Below, piece by piece: positions 1 to 12,022 of a stretch of 64,000 bases of DNA. The position numbers and the translations under genes were made by a program. The notes beneath the pieces were generated by a model, which worked only from the letters and a program-made list of their open reading frames with translations, did not search any database and was not told the origin of the DNA. Source of the DNA: Ecdyonurus torrentis (lineage: Eukaryota; Arthropoda; Insecta; Ephemeroptera; Heptageniidae); assembly GCA_949318235.1 (NCBI GenBank), contig CASGGR010000020.1:496001-560000 (forward strand). The letters are read 5' to 3'. Position 1 is the stretch's first letter; every line of letters starts with the position of its first letter.

Positions 1-128
1 AGCACCATTGGTATCGGCACATTTTTTCACATAAGAATCACTCCTTATTTTCTTGATTACATGAACTTTTGTTTGAAGGATAAAAACTCGTTTTTCTCAA
101 AAACTATAAGAGTTAAAATTTTTTAAAT
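1..128 (+). repeat. Representative monomer, GAAGG class (variant A/K)
   Basis: This copy shows the second lineage: TATCGG at 12-17 (usually TTTCGG in variant K), six T then CAC at 22-30, TATTTTC at 46-52, GAAGGAT at 75-81 and CTCGTTTTT after 86. The sites at 28, 51, 75-81 and 91-94 usually change together, which indicates a long-separated lineage rather than scattered mutation. The TATCGG form occurs only three times, at 1, 6,778 and 11,000, so it marks copies of one ancestral segment. Confidence 0.93.
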
Positions 129-256
129 AGCACCATTGGTTTCGGCACATTTTTTTACATAAGAATCACTCCTTATTTACTTGATTACATGAACTTTTGT
201 TTACAGATTAAAAACTCGATTATCTCAAAAACTATAAGAGTTAAAATTTTTTAATT
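129..256 (+). repeat. Representative monomer, ACAG class (variant B)
   Basis: This 128-bp copy serves as reference for monomer numbering. The class hallmarks are TTTCGG at 12-17, seven T at 22-28 followed by AC, TATTTAC at 46-52, ACAGATT at 75-81 and CTCGATTA at 87-94. It ends in GAGTTAAAATTTTTT and a four-base tail (AATT here, AAAT in most others). The A/T runs at 22-28, 82-86, 99-103 and 115-124 are candidates for intrinsic curvature, although their spacings are not clean multiples of the helical repeat. Variant B and near relatives recur throughout the window and are the commonest form. Two CpG sites are present (15-16, 89-90). Confidence 0.95.
213..242 (+). other. Dyad-symmetric element, form 1 (AACTC...GAGTT)
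   Basis: In monomers with CTCGATTA, AACTC at monomer positions 85-89 pairs with GAGTT at 110-114, and inside it TTAT (92-95) pairs with ATAA (106-109), separated from the outer arm by a two-base bulge (GA). The loop is CTCAAAAACT. The example is in the second monomer; the same element recurs in every CTCGATTA/GAGTT monomer. In CTCGTTTTT monomers only the outer five pairs remain. It could form a small hairpin in single-stranded DNA or RNA; no protein is implied. Confidence 0.7.
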
Positions 257-986
257 AGCACCATTGGATTTGGCGCATTTTTTCACATAAGAATCACTCC
301 TTATTTTCTTGATTACATGAACTTTTGTTTGAAGGATTAAAACTCGTTTTTCTCAAAAACTATAAGAGTTAAAATTTTTTAATTAGCTCCATTGGATTTG
401 GCGCATTTTTTCACATAAAAATCACTCCTTATTTACTTGATTACATGAACTTTTGTTTACAGATTAAAAACTCGTTTTTCTCAAAAACTATAATAGTTAA
501 AATTTTTAATTAGCACCATTGGAATTGCCGCATTTTTTCACAAAAGAATCACTCTTTATTTACATGATTACATGAACTTTTGTTTACAGATTAAAAACTC
601 GTTTTTCTCAAAAACTATAAGAGGTAAAATTTTTTATTTAGCACCATTGGTTTCGGCACATTTTTTTACATAAGAATCACTCCTTATTTACTTGATTACA
701 TAAACTTTTGTTTACAGATTGAAAACTCGATTATCTCAAAAATTATAAGAGTTAAAATTTTTTAAATAGCACCATTGGTTTCGGCACATTTTTTTACATA
801 AGAATCACTCATTATTTACTTGATTACATGAACTTTTGTTTACAGATTAAAAACTCGATTATCTCAAAAACTATAAGAGTTAAATTTTTTTAAATAGCAC
901 CATTGGTTTTGGCACATTTTTTTACATAAGAATCACTCCTTATTTACTTGATTACATGAACTTTTGTTTACAGATTAAAAACTGGA

Positions 987-1011
987 TTATCTCAAAAACT
1001 ATAAGAGATAA
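987..1011 (+). other. Dyad-symmetric element, form 2 (TTATCTC...GAGATAA)
   Basis: In CTGG/GAGATA monomers (H and J types; example in the monomer at 896) the outer AACTC/GAGTT pairing is lost because both arms are changed. GAGATAA at monomer positions 110-116 is instead the exact reverse complement of TTATCTC at 92-98, giving a seven-base perfect stem around an 11-base loop. The CTGG and GAGATA changes occur together in most copies. Exceptions with CTGG but GAGTT occur near 32,950, 40,630 and 48,050. Confidence 0.75.
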
Positions 1012-1407
1012 AATTTTTTAAATAGAACCATTGGTTTCGGAACATTTTTTCACATAAGAATCACTCCTTATTTACTTGATTACATGAACTTTTGTTTACA
1101 GATTAAAAACTCGATTATCTCAAAAACTATAAGAGTTATAATTATTTAAATAGCACAATTGGTTTCGGCACATTTTTTTACATAAGAATCACTCCTTATT
1201 TACTTGATTACATGAACTTTTGTTTACAGATTAAAAACTGGATTATCTCAAAAACTATAAGAGATAAAATTTTTTAAATAGCACCATTGGTTTCGGCACA
1301 TTTTTTCACATAAGAATCACTCCTTATTTTCTTGATTACATGAACTTTTGTTTGAAGGATAAAAACTCGTTTTTCTCAAAAACTATAAGAGTTAAAATTT
1401 TTTAAAT

Positions 1408-2558
1408 AGCACCATTGGTTTTGGCACATTTTTTTACATAAGAATCACTCCTTATTTACTTGATTACATGAACTTTTGTTTACAGATTAAAAACTCGATT
1501 ATCTCAAAAATTATAAGAGTTAAAATTTTTTAAATAGCACCATTGGTTTCGGCACATTTTTTTACATAAGAATCACTCCTTATTTACTTGATTACATGAA
1601 CTTTTGTTTACAGATTAAAAACTCGATTATCTCAAAAACTATAAGAGTTAAAATTTTTTAATTAGCACCATTGGATTTGGCGCATTTTTTCACATAAAAA
1701 TCACTCCTTATTTACTTGATTACATGAACTTTTGTTTACAGATTAAAAAATCGTTTTTCTCAAAAACTATAATAGTTAAATTTTTTAATTAGCACCATTG
1801 GAATTGGCGCATTTTTTCACATAAGAATCACTCCTTATTTACTTGATTACATGAACTTTTGTTTACAGATTAAAAACTCGTTTTTCTCAAAAACTATAAG
1901 AGGTAAAATTTTTTATTTAGCACCATTGGTTTCGGCACATTTTTTTACATAAGAATCACTCCTTATTTACTTGATTACATAAACTTTTGTTTACAGATTA
2001 AAAACTCGATTATCTCAAAAATTATAAGAGTTAAAATTTTTTAAATAGCACCATTGGTTTCGGCACATTTTTTTACATAAGAATCACTCCTTATTTACTT
2101 GATTACATGAACTTTTGTTTACAGATTAAAAACTCGATTATCTCAAAAACTATAAGAGTTAAAATTTTTTTAAATAGCACCATTGGTTTTGGCACATTTT
2201 TTTACATAAGAATCACTCCTTATTTACTTGATTACATGAACTTTTGTTTACAGATTAAAAACTGGATTATCTCAAAAACTATAAGAGATAAAATTTTTTA
2301 AATAGAACCATTGGTTTCGGAACATTTTTTCACATAAGAATCACTCCTTATTTTCTTGATTACATGAACTTTTGTTTGAAGGATAAAAACTCGTTTTTCT
2401 CAAAAACTATAAGAGTTAAAATTTTTTATTTACCACCATTGGATTCGGCGCATTTTTTCACATAAGAGTCACTCCTTATTTACTTGATACATGAACTTTT
2501 GTTTACAGATTAAAAACTCGATTATCTCAAAAACTATAAGAGTTAAAATTTTTTAATT
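1408..2558 (+). repeat. Nine-monomer cassette, copy 1
   Basis: The order and hallmarks of the nine monomers are as follows. L (1,408): TTTTGG and AATTATAAG. B (1,536). M (1,664, 127 bp): ATTTGGCGC, CATAAAAATC, AAAAAATCG, TAATAG. N (1,791): AATTGGCGC, GAGGT. F (1,919): CATAAAC. G-plus (2,047, 129 bp): one extra T in the terminal tract. H (2,176): TTTTGG, CTGG, GAGATA. O (2,304): AGAACC, CGGAAC, GAAGGAT. P (2,432, 127 bp): ACCACC, ATTCGG, GAGTCACTCC, GATACATG. The same order and indels recur in five other places. The extra T in G-plus puts G-plus and H in one frame and opens a chance 64-codon ORF 699 bp into each copy. Confidence 0.93.
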
Positions 2559-3070
2559 AGCACCATTGGATTTGGCGCATTTTTTCACATAAGAATCACT
2601 CCTTATTTTCTTGATTACATGAACTTTTGTTTGAAGGATTAAAACTCGTTTTTCTCAAAAACTATAAGAGTTAAAATTTTTTAAATAGCACCATTGGTTT
2701 CGGCACATTTTTTCACATAAGAATCACTCCTTATTTTCTTGATTACATGAACTTTTGTTTACAGATTAAAAACTCGATTATCTCAAAAACTATAAGAGTT
2801 ATAATTATTTAAATAGCACAATTGGTTTCGGCACATTTTTTTACATAAGAATCACTCCTTATTTACTTGATTACATGAACTTTTGTTTACAGATTAAAAA
2901 CTGGATTATCTCAAAAACTATAAGAGATAAAATTTTTTAAATAGCACCATTAGATTTGGCACATTTTTTCACATTAGAATCACTCCTTATTTTCTTGATT
3001 ACATGAACTTTTGTTTGAAGGATAAAAACTCGTTTTTCTCAAAAACTATAAGAGTTAAAATTTTTTAAAT

Positions 3071-4221
3071 AGCACCATTGGTTTTGGCACATTTTTTTAC
3101 ATAAGAATCACTCCTTATTTACTTGATTACATGAACTTTTGTTTACAGATTAAAAACTCGATTATCTCAAAAATTATAAGAGTTAAAATTTTTTAAATAG
3201 CACCATTGGTTTCGGCACATTTTTTTACATAAGAATCACTCCTTATTTACTTGATTACATGAACTTTTGTTTACAGATTAAAAACTCGATTATCTCAAAA
3301 ACTATAAGAGTTAAAATTTTTTAATTAGCACCATTGGATTTGGCGCATTTTTTCACATAAAAATCACTCCTTATTTACTTGATTACATGAACTTTTGTTT
3401 ACAGATTAAAAAATCGTTTTTCTCAAAAACTATAATAGTTAAATTTTTTAATTAGCACCATTGGAATTGGCGCATTTTTTCACATAAGAATCACTCCTTA
3501 TTTACTTGATTACATGAACTTTTGTTTACAGATTAAAAACTCGTTTTTCTCAAAAACTATAAGAGGTAAAATTTTTTATTTAGCACCATTGGTTTCGGCA
3601 CATTTTTTTACATAAGAATCACTCCTTATTTACTTGATTACATAAACTTTTGTTTACAGATTAAAAACTCGATTATCTCAAAAATTATAAGAGTTAAAAT
3701 TTTTTAAATAGCACCATTGGTTTCGGCACATTTTTTTACATAAGAATCACTCCTTATTTACTTGATTACATGAACTTTTGTTTACAGATTAAAAACTCGA
3801 TTATCTCAAAAACTATAAGAGTTAAAATTTTTTTAAATAGCACCATTGGTTTTGGCACATTTTTTTACATAAGAATCACTCCTTATTTACTTGATTACAT
3901 GAACTTTTGTTTACAGATTAAAAACTGGATTATCTCAAAAACTATAAGAGATAAAATTTTTTAAATAGAACCATTGGTTTCGGAACATTTTTTCACATAA
4001 GAATCACTCCTTATTTTCTTGATTACATGAACTTTTGTTTGAAGGATAAAAACTCGTTTTTCTCAAAAACTATAAGAGTTAAAATTTTTTATTTACCACC
4101 ATTGGATTCGGCGCATTTTTTCACATAAGAGTCACTCCTTATTTACTTGATACATGAACTTTTGTTTACAGATTAAAAACTCGATTATCTCAAAAACTAT
4201 AAGAGTTAAAATTTTTTAATT
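3071..4221 (+). repeat. Nine-monomer cassette, copy 2
   Basis: The order L-B-M-N-F-G-plus-H-O-P is the same as at 1,408-2,558, with all length variants kept; the shift is 1,663 bp. It follows the four-monomer connector at 2,559-3,070, so cassette plus connector make a 13-monomer HOR. The next monomer (4,222) carries a private CTCCTTTTT in place of CTCGTTTTT. Confidence 0.93.
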
Positions 4222-5627
4222 AGCACCATTGGATTTGGCGCATTTTTTCACATAAGAATCACTCCTTATTTTCTTGATTACATGAACTTTTGTTTGAAGG
4301 ATTAAAACTCCTTTTTCTCAAAAACTATAAGAGTTAAAATTTTTTAATTAGCTCCATTGGATTTGGCGCATTTTTTCACATAAAAATCACTCCTTATTTA
4401 CTTGATTACATGAACTTTTGTTTACAGATTAAAAACTCGTTTTTCTCAAAAACTATAATAGTTAAAATTTTTAATTAGCACCATTGGAATTGGCGCATTT
4501 TTTCACAAAAGAATCACTCTTTATTTACATGATTACATGAACTTTTGTTTACAGATTAAAAACTCGTTTTTCTCAAAAACTATAAGAGGTAAAATTTTTT
4601 ATTTAGCACCATTGGTTTCGGCACATTTTTTTACATAAGAATCACTCCTTATTTACTTGATTACATAAACTTTTGTTTACAGATTAAAAACTCGATTATC
4701 TCAAAAATTATAAGAGTTAAAATTTTTTAAATAGCACCATTGGTTTCGGCACATTTTTTTACATAAGAATCACTCATTATTTACTTGATTACATGAACTT
4801 TTGTTTACAGATTAAAAACTCGATTATCTCAAAAACTATAAGAGTTAAATTTTTTTAAATAGCACCATTGGTTTTGGCACATTTTTTTACATAAGAATCA
4901 CTCCTTATTTACTTGATTACATGAACTTTTGTTTACAGATTAAAAACTGGATTATCTCAAAAACTATAAGAGATAAAATTTTTTAAATAGAACCATTGGT
5001 TTCGGAACATTTTTTCACATAAGAATCACTCCTTATTTTCTTGATTACATGAACTTTTGTTTGAAGGATAAAAACTCGTTTTTCTCAAAAATTATAAGAG
5101 TTAAAATTTTTTATTTACCACCATTGGATTCGGCGCATTTTTTCACATAAGAGTCACTCCTTATTTACTTGATACATGAACTTTTGTTTACAGATTAATA
5201 ACTCGATTATCTCAAAAACTATAAGAGTTAAAATTTTTTAAATAGCACCATTGGTTTCGGCACATTTTTTCACATAAGAATCACTCCTTATTTTCTTGAT
5301 TACATGAACTTTTGTTTACAGATTAAAAACTCGATTATCTCAAAAACTATAAGAGTTATAATTATTTAAATAGCACAATTGGTTTCGGCACATTTTTTTA
5401 CATAAGAATCACTCCTTATTTACTTGATTACATGAACTTTTGTTTACAGATTAAAAACTGGATTATCTCAAAAACTATAAGAGATAAAATTTTTTAAATA
5501 GCACCATTAGATTTGGCACATTTTTTCACATTAGAATCACTCCTTATTTTCTTGATTACATGAACTTTTGTTTGAAGGATAAAAACTCGTTTTTCTCAAA
5601 AACTATAAGAGTTAAAATTTTTTAAAT

Positions 5628-6777
5628 AGCACCATTGGTTTTGGCACATTTTTTTACATAAGAATCACTCCTTATTTACTTGATTACATGAACTTTTGTT
5701 TACAGATTAAAAACTCGATTATCTCAAAAATTATAAGAGTTAAAATTTTTTAAATAGCACCATTGGTTTCGGCACATTTTTTTACATAAGAATCACTCCT
5801 TATTTACTTGATTACATGAACTTTTGTTTACAGATTAAAAACTCGATTATCTCAAAAACTATAAGAGTTAAAATTTTTTAATTAGCACCATTGGATTTGG
5901 CGCATTTTTTCACATAAAAATCACTCCTTATTTACTTGATTACATGAACTTTTGTTTACAGATTAAAAAATCGTTTTTCTCAAAAACTATAATAGTTAAA
6001 TTTTTTAATTAGCACCATTGGAATTGGCGCATTTTTTCACATAAGAATCACTCCTTATTTACTTGATTACATGAACTTTTGTTTACAGATTAAAATCTCG
6101 TTTTTCTCAAAAACTATAAGAGGTAAAATTTTTTATTTAGCACCATTGGTTTCGGCACATTTTTTTACATAAGAATCACTCCTTATTTACTTGATTACAT
6201 AAACTTTTGTTTACAGATTAAAAACTCGATTATCTCAAAAATTATAAGAGTTAAAATTTTTTAAATAGCACCATTGGTTTCGGCACATTTTTTTACATAA
6301 GAATCACTCCTTATTTACTTGATTACATGAACTTTTGTTTACAGATTAAAAACTCGATTATCTCAAAAACTATAAGAGTTAAAATTTTTTTAAATAGCAC
6401 CATTGGTTTTGGCACATTTTTTTACATAAGAATCACTCCTTATTTACTTGATTACATGAACTTTTGTTTACAGATTAAAAACTGGATTATCTCAAAAACT
6501 ATAAGAGATAAAATTTTTTAATAGAACCATTGGTTTCGGAACATTTTTTCACATAAGAATCACTCCTTATTTTCTTGATTACATGAACTTTTGTTTGAAG
6601 GATAAAAACTCGTTTTTCTCAAAAACTATAAGAGTTAAAATTTTTTATTTACCACCATTGGATTCGGCGCATTTTTTCACATAAGAGTCACTCCTTATTT
6701 ACTTGATACATGAACTTTTGTTTACAGATTAATAACTCGATTATCTCAAAAACTATAAGAGTTAAAATTTTTTAAAT
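5628..6777 (+). repeat. Nine-monomer cassette, copy 3
   Basis: The cassette order is unchanged. The copy is 1,150 bp because monomer H lacks one A in its tail (TTTTTTAATAG near 6,515-6,525). Its N monomer carries a T at 6,096 (AAAATCTCG), shared only with the copy at 9,849 (T at 10,317). Its P monomer carries GATTAATAACTCG, the P-prime form also seen at 5,117 and 10,873 and in zones B and C. Confidence 0.92.
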
Positions 6778-7161
6778 AGCACCATTGGTATCGGCACATT
6801 TTTTCACATAAGAATCACTCCTTATTTTCTTGATTACATGAACTTTTGTTTGAAGGATAAAAACTCGTTTTTCTCAAAAACTATAAGAGTTAAAATTTTT
6901 TAAATAGCACCATTGGTTTCGGCACATTTTTTTACATAAGAATCACTCCTTATTTACTTGATTACATGAACTTTTGTTTACAGATTAAAAACTCGATTAT
7001 CTCAAAAACTATAAGAGTTAAAATTTTTTAATTAGCACCATTGGATTTGGCGCATTTTTTCACATAAGAATCACTCCTTATTTTCTTGATTACATGAACT
7101 TTTGTTTGAAGGATTAAAACTCGTTTTTCTCAAAAACTATAAGAGTTAAAATTTTTTAATT

Positions 7162-7417
7162 AGCTCCATTGGATTTGGCGCATTTTTTCACATAAAAATC
7201 ACTCCTTATTTACTTGATTACATGAACTTTTGTTTACAGATTAAAAACTCGTTTTTCTCAAAAACTATAATAGTTAAAATTTTTTAAATAGCACCATTGG
7301 TTTTGGCACATTTTTTTACATAAGAATCACTCCTTATTTACTTGATTACATGAACTTTTGTTTACAGATTAAAAACTGGATTATCTCAAAAACTATAAGA
7401 GATAAAATTTTTTAAAT
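7162..7417 (+). repeat. Junction between D-type and H-type monomers
   Basis: Segment 6,778-7,289 copies the first four monomers of the window (TATCGG, B, C, CTCCATTGG). The D monomer at 7,162 then ends TAATAGTTAAAATTTTTTAAAT rather than the shorter tract of its relatives, giving 128 instead of 127 bp, and H (TTTTGG, CTGG) follows at 7,290. In the parental order (385-1,023) monomers E, F and G intervene. This looks like a three-monomer deletion by unequal exchange with the breakpoint in the terminal A/T tract. Confidence 0.75.
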
Positions 7418-8185
7418 AGAACCATTGGTTTCGGAACATTTTTTCACATAAGAATCACTCCTTATTTACTTGATTACATGAACTTTTGTTTACAGATTAA
7501 AAACTCGATTATCTCAAAAACTATAAGAGTTATAATTATTTAAATAGCACAATTGGTTTCGGCACATTTTTTTACATAAGAATCACTCCTTATTTACTTG
7601 ATTACATGAACTTTTGTTTACAGATTAAAAACTGGATTATCTCAAAAACTATAAGAGGTAAAATTTTTTAATTAGCACCATTGGATTTGGCGCATTTTTT
7701 CACATAAGAATCACTCCTTATTTTCTTGATTACATGAACTTTTGTTTGAAGGATTAAAACTCGTTTTTCTCAAAAACTATAAGAGTTAAAATTTTTTAAA
7801 TAGCACCATTGGTTTCGGCACATTTTTTCACATAAGAATCACTCCTTATTTTCTTGATTACATGAACTTTTGTTTACAGATTAAAAACTCGATTATCTCA
7901 AAAACTATAAGAGTTATAATTATTTAAATAGCACAATTGGTTTCGGCACATTTTTTTACATAAGAATCACTCCTTATTTACTTGATTACATGAACTTTTG
8001 TTTACAGATTAAAAACTGGATTATCTCAAAAACTATAAGAGATAAAATTTTTTAAATAGCACCATTAGATTTGGCACATTTTTTCACATTAGAATCACTC
8101 CTTATTTTCTTGATTACATGAACTTTTGTTTGAAGGATAAAAACTCGTTTTTCTCAAAAACTATAAGAGTTAAAATTTTTTAAAT

Positions 8186-9336
8186 AGCACCATTGGTTTT
8201 GGCACATTTTTTTACATAAGAATCACTCCTTATTTACTTGATTACATGAACTTTTGTTTACAGATTAAAAACTCGATTATCTCAAAAATTATAAGAGTTA
8301 AAATTTTTTAAATAGCACCATTGGTTTCGGCACATTTTTTTACATAAGAATCACTCCTTATTTACTTGATTACATGAACTTTTGTTTACAGATTAAAAAC
8401 TCGATTATCTCAAAAACTATAAGAGTTAAAATTTTTTAATTAGCACCATTGGATTTGGCGCATTTTTTCACATAAAAATCACTCCTTATTTACTTGATTA
8501 CATGAACTTTTGTTTACAGATTAAAAAATCGTTTTTCTCAAAAACTATAATAGTTAAATTTTTTAATTAGCACCATTGGAATTGGCGCATTTTTTCACAT
8601 AAGAATCACTCCTTATTTACTTGATTACATGAACTTTTGTTTACAGATTAAAAACTCGTTTTTCTCAAAAACTATAAGAGGTAAAATTTTTTATTTAGCA
8701 CCATTGGTTTCGGCACATTTTTTTACATAAGAATCACTCCTTATTTACTTGATTACATAAACTTTTGTTTACAGATTAAAAACTCGATTATCTCAAAAAT
8801 TATAAGAGTTAAAATTTTTTAAATAGCACCATTGGTTTCGGCACATTTTTTTACATAAGAATCACTCCTTATTTACTTGATTACATGAACTTTTGTTTAC
8901 AGATTAAAAACTCGATTATCTCAAAAACTATAAGAGTTAAAATTTTTTTAAATAGCACCATTGGTTTTGGCACATTTTTTTACATAAGAATCACTCCTTA
9001 TTTACTTGATTACATGAACTTTTGTTTACAGATTAAAAACTGGATTATCTCAAAAACTATAAGAGATAAAATTTTTTAAATAGAACCATTGGTTTCGGAA
9101 CATTTTTTCACATAAGAATCACTCCTTATTTTCTTGATTACATGAACTTTTGTTTGAAGGATAAAAACTCGTTTTTCTCAAAAACTATAAGAGTTAAAAT
9201 TTTTTATTTACCACCATTGGATTCGGCGCATTTTTTCACATAAGAGTCACTCCTTATTTACTTGATACATGAACTTTTGTTTACAGATTAAAAACTCGAT
9301 TATCTCAAAAACTATAAGAGTTAAAATTTTTTAATT
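8186..9336 (+). repeat. Nine-monomer cassette, copy 4
   Basis: It has the same monomers and indels as copy 1, displaced by 6,778 bp. It is followed by the same four-monomer connector (9,337-9,848) as copy 1, so the whole 13-monomer HOR at 1,408-3,070 is repeated at 8,186-9,848. Confidence 0.93.
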
Positions 9337-9848
9337 AGCACCATTGGATTTGGCGCATTTTTTCACATAAGAATCACTCCTTATTTTCTTGATTACATGA
9401 ACTTTTGTTTGAAGGATTAAAACTCGTTTTTCTCAAAAACTATAAGAGTTAAAATTTTTTAAATAGCACCATTGGTTTCGGCACATTTTTTCACATAAGA
9501 ATCACTCCTTATTTTCTTGATTACATGAACTTTTGTTTACAGATTAAAAACTCGATTATCTCAAAAACTATAAGAGTTATAATTATTTAAATAGCACAAT
9601 TGGTTTCGGCACATTTTTTTACATAAGAATCACTCCTTATTTACTTGATTACATGAACTTTTGTTTACAGATTAAAAACTGGATTATCTCAAAAACTATA
9701 AGAGATAAAATTTTTTAAATAGCACCATTAGATTTGGCACATTTTTTCACATTAGAATCACTCCTTATTTTCTTGATTACATGAACTTTTGTTTGAAGGA
9801 TAAAAACTCGTTTTTCTCAAAAACTATAAGAGTTAAAATTTTTTAAAT

Positions 9849-10999
9849 AGCACCATTGGTTTTGGCACATTTTTTTACATAAGAATCACTCCTTATTTAC
9901 TTGATTACATGAACTTTTGTTTACAGATTAAAAACTCGATTATCTCAAAAATTATAAGAGTTAAAATTTTTTAAATAGCACCATTGGTTTCGGCACATTT
10001 TTTTACATAAGAATCACTCCTTATTTACTTGATTACATGAACTTTTGTTTACAGATTAAAAACTCGATTATCTCAAAAACTATAAGAGTTAAAATTTTTT
10101 AATTAGCACCATTGGATTTGGCGCATTTTTTCACATAAAAATCACTCCTTATTTACTTGATTACATGAACTTTTGTTTACAGATTAAAAAATCGTTTTTC
10201 TCAAAAACTATAATAGTTAAATTTTTTAATTAGCACCATTGGAATTGGCGCATTTTTTCACATAAGAATCACTCCTTATTTACTTGATTACATGAACTTT
10301 TGTTTACAGATTAAAATCTCGTTTTTCTCAAAAACTATAAGAGGTAAAATTTTTTATTTAGCACCATTGGTTTCGGCACATTTTTTTACATAAGAATCAC
10401 TCCTTATTTACTTGATTACATAAACTTTTGTTTACAGATTAAAAACTCGATTATCTCAAAAATTATAAGAGTTAAAATTTTTTAAATAGCACCATTGGTT
10501 TCGGCACATTTTTTTACATAAGAATCACTCCTTATTTACTTGATTACATGAACTTTTGTTTACAGATTAAAAACTCGATTATCTCAAAAACTATAAGAGT
10601 TAAAATTTTTTTAAATAGCACCATTGGTTTTGGCACATTTTTTTACATAAGAATCACTCCTTATTTACTTGATTACATGAACTTTTGTTTACAGATTAAA
10701 AACTGGATTATCTCAAAAACTATAAGAGATAAAATTTTTTAAATAGAACCATTGGTTTCGGAACATTTTTTCACATAAGAATCACTCCTTATTTTCTTGA
10801 TTACATGAACTTTTGTTTGAAGGATAAAAACTCGTTTTTCTCAAAAACTATAAGAGTTAAAATTTTTTATTTACCACCATTGGATTCGGCGCATTTTTTC
10901 ACATAAGAGTCACTCCTTATTTACTTGATACATGAACTTTTGTTTACAGATTAATAACTCGATTATCTCAAAAACTATAAGAGTTAAAATTTTTTAAAT
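9849..10999 (+). repeat. Nine-monomer cassette, copy 5
   Basis: The order is the same. The T at 10,317 in monomer N and the P-prime form of its last monomer (GATTAATAACTCG) match copy 3 with a shift of 4,221-4,222 bp. As after copy 3, the following monomer (11,000) is the rare TATCGG form. Copy 5 therefore shares recent ancestry with 5,628-7,289 rather than with its neighbour copy 4. Confidence 0.92.
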
Positions 11000-12022
11000 A
11001 GCACCATTGGTATCGGCACATTTTTTCACATAAGAATCACTCCTTATTTTCTTGATTACATGAACTTTTGTTTGAAGGATAAAAACTCGTTTTTCTCAAA
11101 AACTATAAGAGTTAAAATTTTTTAAATAGCACCATTGGTTTCGGCACATTTTTTTACATAAGAATCACTCCTTATTTACTTGATTACATGAACTTTTGTT
11201 TACAGATTAAAAACTCGATTATCTCAAAAACTATAAGAGTTAAAATTTTTTAATTAGCACCATTGGATTTGGCGCATTTTTTCACATAAGAATCACTCCT
11301 TATTTTCTTGATTACATGAACTTTTGTTTGAAGGATTAAAACTCGTTTTTCTCAAAAACTATAAGAGTTAAAATTTTTTAATTAGCTCCATTGGATTTGG
11401 CGCATTTTTTCACATAAAAATCACTCCTTATTTACTTGATTACATGAACTTTTGTTTACAGATTAAAAACTCGTTTTTCTCAAAAACTATAATAGTTAAA
11501 ATTTTTAATTAGCACCATTGGAATTGCCGCATTTTTTCACAAAAGAATCACTCTTTATTTACATGATTACATGAACTTTTGTTTACAGATTAAAAACTCG
11601 TTTTTCTCAAAAACTATAAGAGGTAAATTTTTTTAAATAGCACCATTGGTTTTGGCACATTTTTTTACATAAGAATCACTCCTTATTTACTTGATTACAT
11701 GAACTTTTGTTTACAGATTAAAAACTGGATTATCTCAAAAACTATAAGAGATAAAATTTTTTAAATAGAACCATTGGTTTCGGCACATTTTTTTACATAA
11801 GAATCACTCCTTATTTACTTGATTACATGAACTTTTGTTTACAGATTAAAAACTGGATTATCTCAAAAACTATAAGAGATAAAATTTTTTAAATAGCACC
11901 ATTGGTTTCGGCACATTTTTTCACATAAGAATCACTCCTTATTTTCTTGATTACATGAACTTTTGTTTGAAGGATAAAAACTCGTTTTTCTCAAAAACTA
12001 TAAGAGTTAAAATTTTTTAAAT
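11000..12022 (+). repeat. Eight-monomer connector with two chimeric monomers
   Basis: The first five monomers (11,000, 11,128, 11,256, 11,384, 11,511) repeat those at 1-639, including the private AATTGCCGC seen at only two places (near 523 and 11,523). The fifth then ends GAGGTAAATTTTTTT: the GAGGT of an E monomer joined to the tail that normally closes a G monomer, and H follows. Compared with the E-F-G-H order at 512-1,023, exactly two monomers are missing. The monomer at 11,767 begins AGAACC like O but continues as a CACATTTTTTT, CTGG, GAGATA monomer, so it is also mosaic. Confidence 0.85.

Larger units (their letters stand above)
1408..4349 (+). repeat. 13-monomer higher-order repeat, 1,663 bp, first tandem pair
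   Basis: Unit 1 is 1,408-3,070 (cassette plus C, Q, J and R monomers). Unit 2 begins at 3,071 and matches through its tenth monomer, ending at 4,349, where a CTCCATTGG monomer replaces Q. Anchors 1,663 bp apart include G-plus (2,047 and 3,710) and P (2,432 and 4,095). The four connector monomers are C (ATTTGGCGC, GAAGGATT), Q (TATTTTC with ACAG, GTTATAATTATTT tail), J (CACAATTGG, CTGG, GAGATA) and R (ATTAGATTTGGCAC, ACATTAGAATC). Confidence 0.9.
8186..10999 (+). repeat. 13-monomer higher-order repeat, 1,663 bp, second tandem pair
   Basis: Unit 1 is 8,186-9,848. Unit 2 starts at 9,849 and matches for nine monomers, to 10,999. It is the same HOR as at 1,408-4,349, displaced 6,778 bp. The two pairs share unit boundaries but end in different connectors, so crossovers after the duplication have replaced the flanks. 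Confidence 0.9.

Noticed and set aside
2107..2301. 64-codon open reading frame in G-plus/H monomers, repeated at 3,770, 6,327, 8,885, 10,548 and 12,722
   Set aside because: Identical ORFs lie 699 bp into each nine-monomer cassette and exist only because one extra T makes G-plus 129 bp, so two monomers share a frame. The product is simply the satellite read through twice. There is no codon pattern, no homology I recognise, and neighbouring monomers with the same sequence but normal length do not keep it open.
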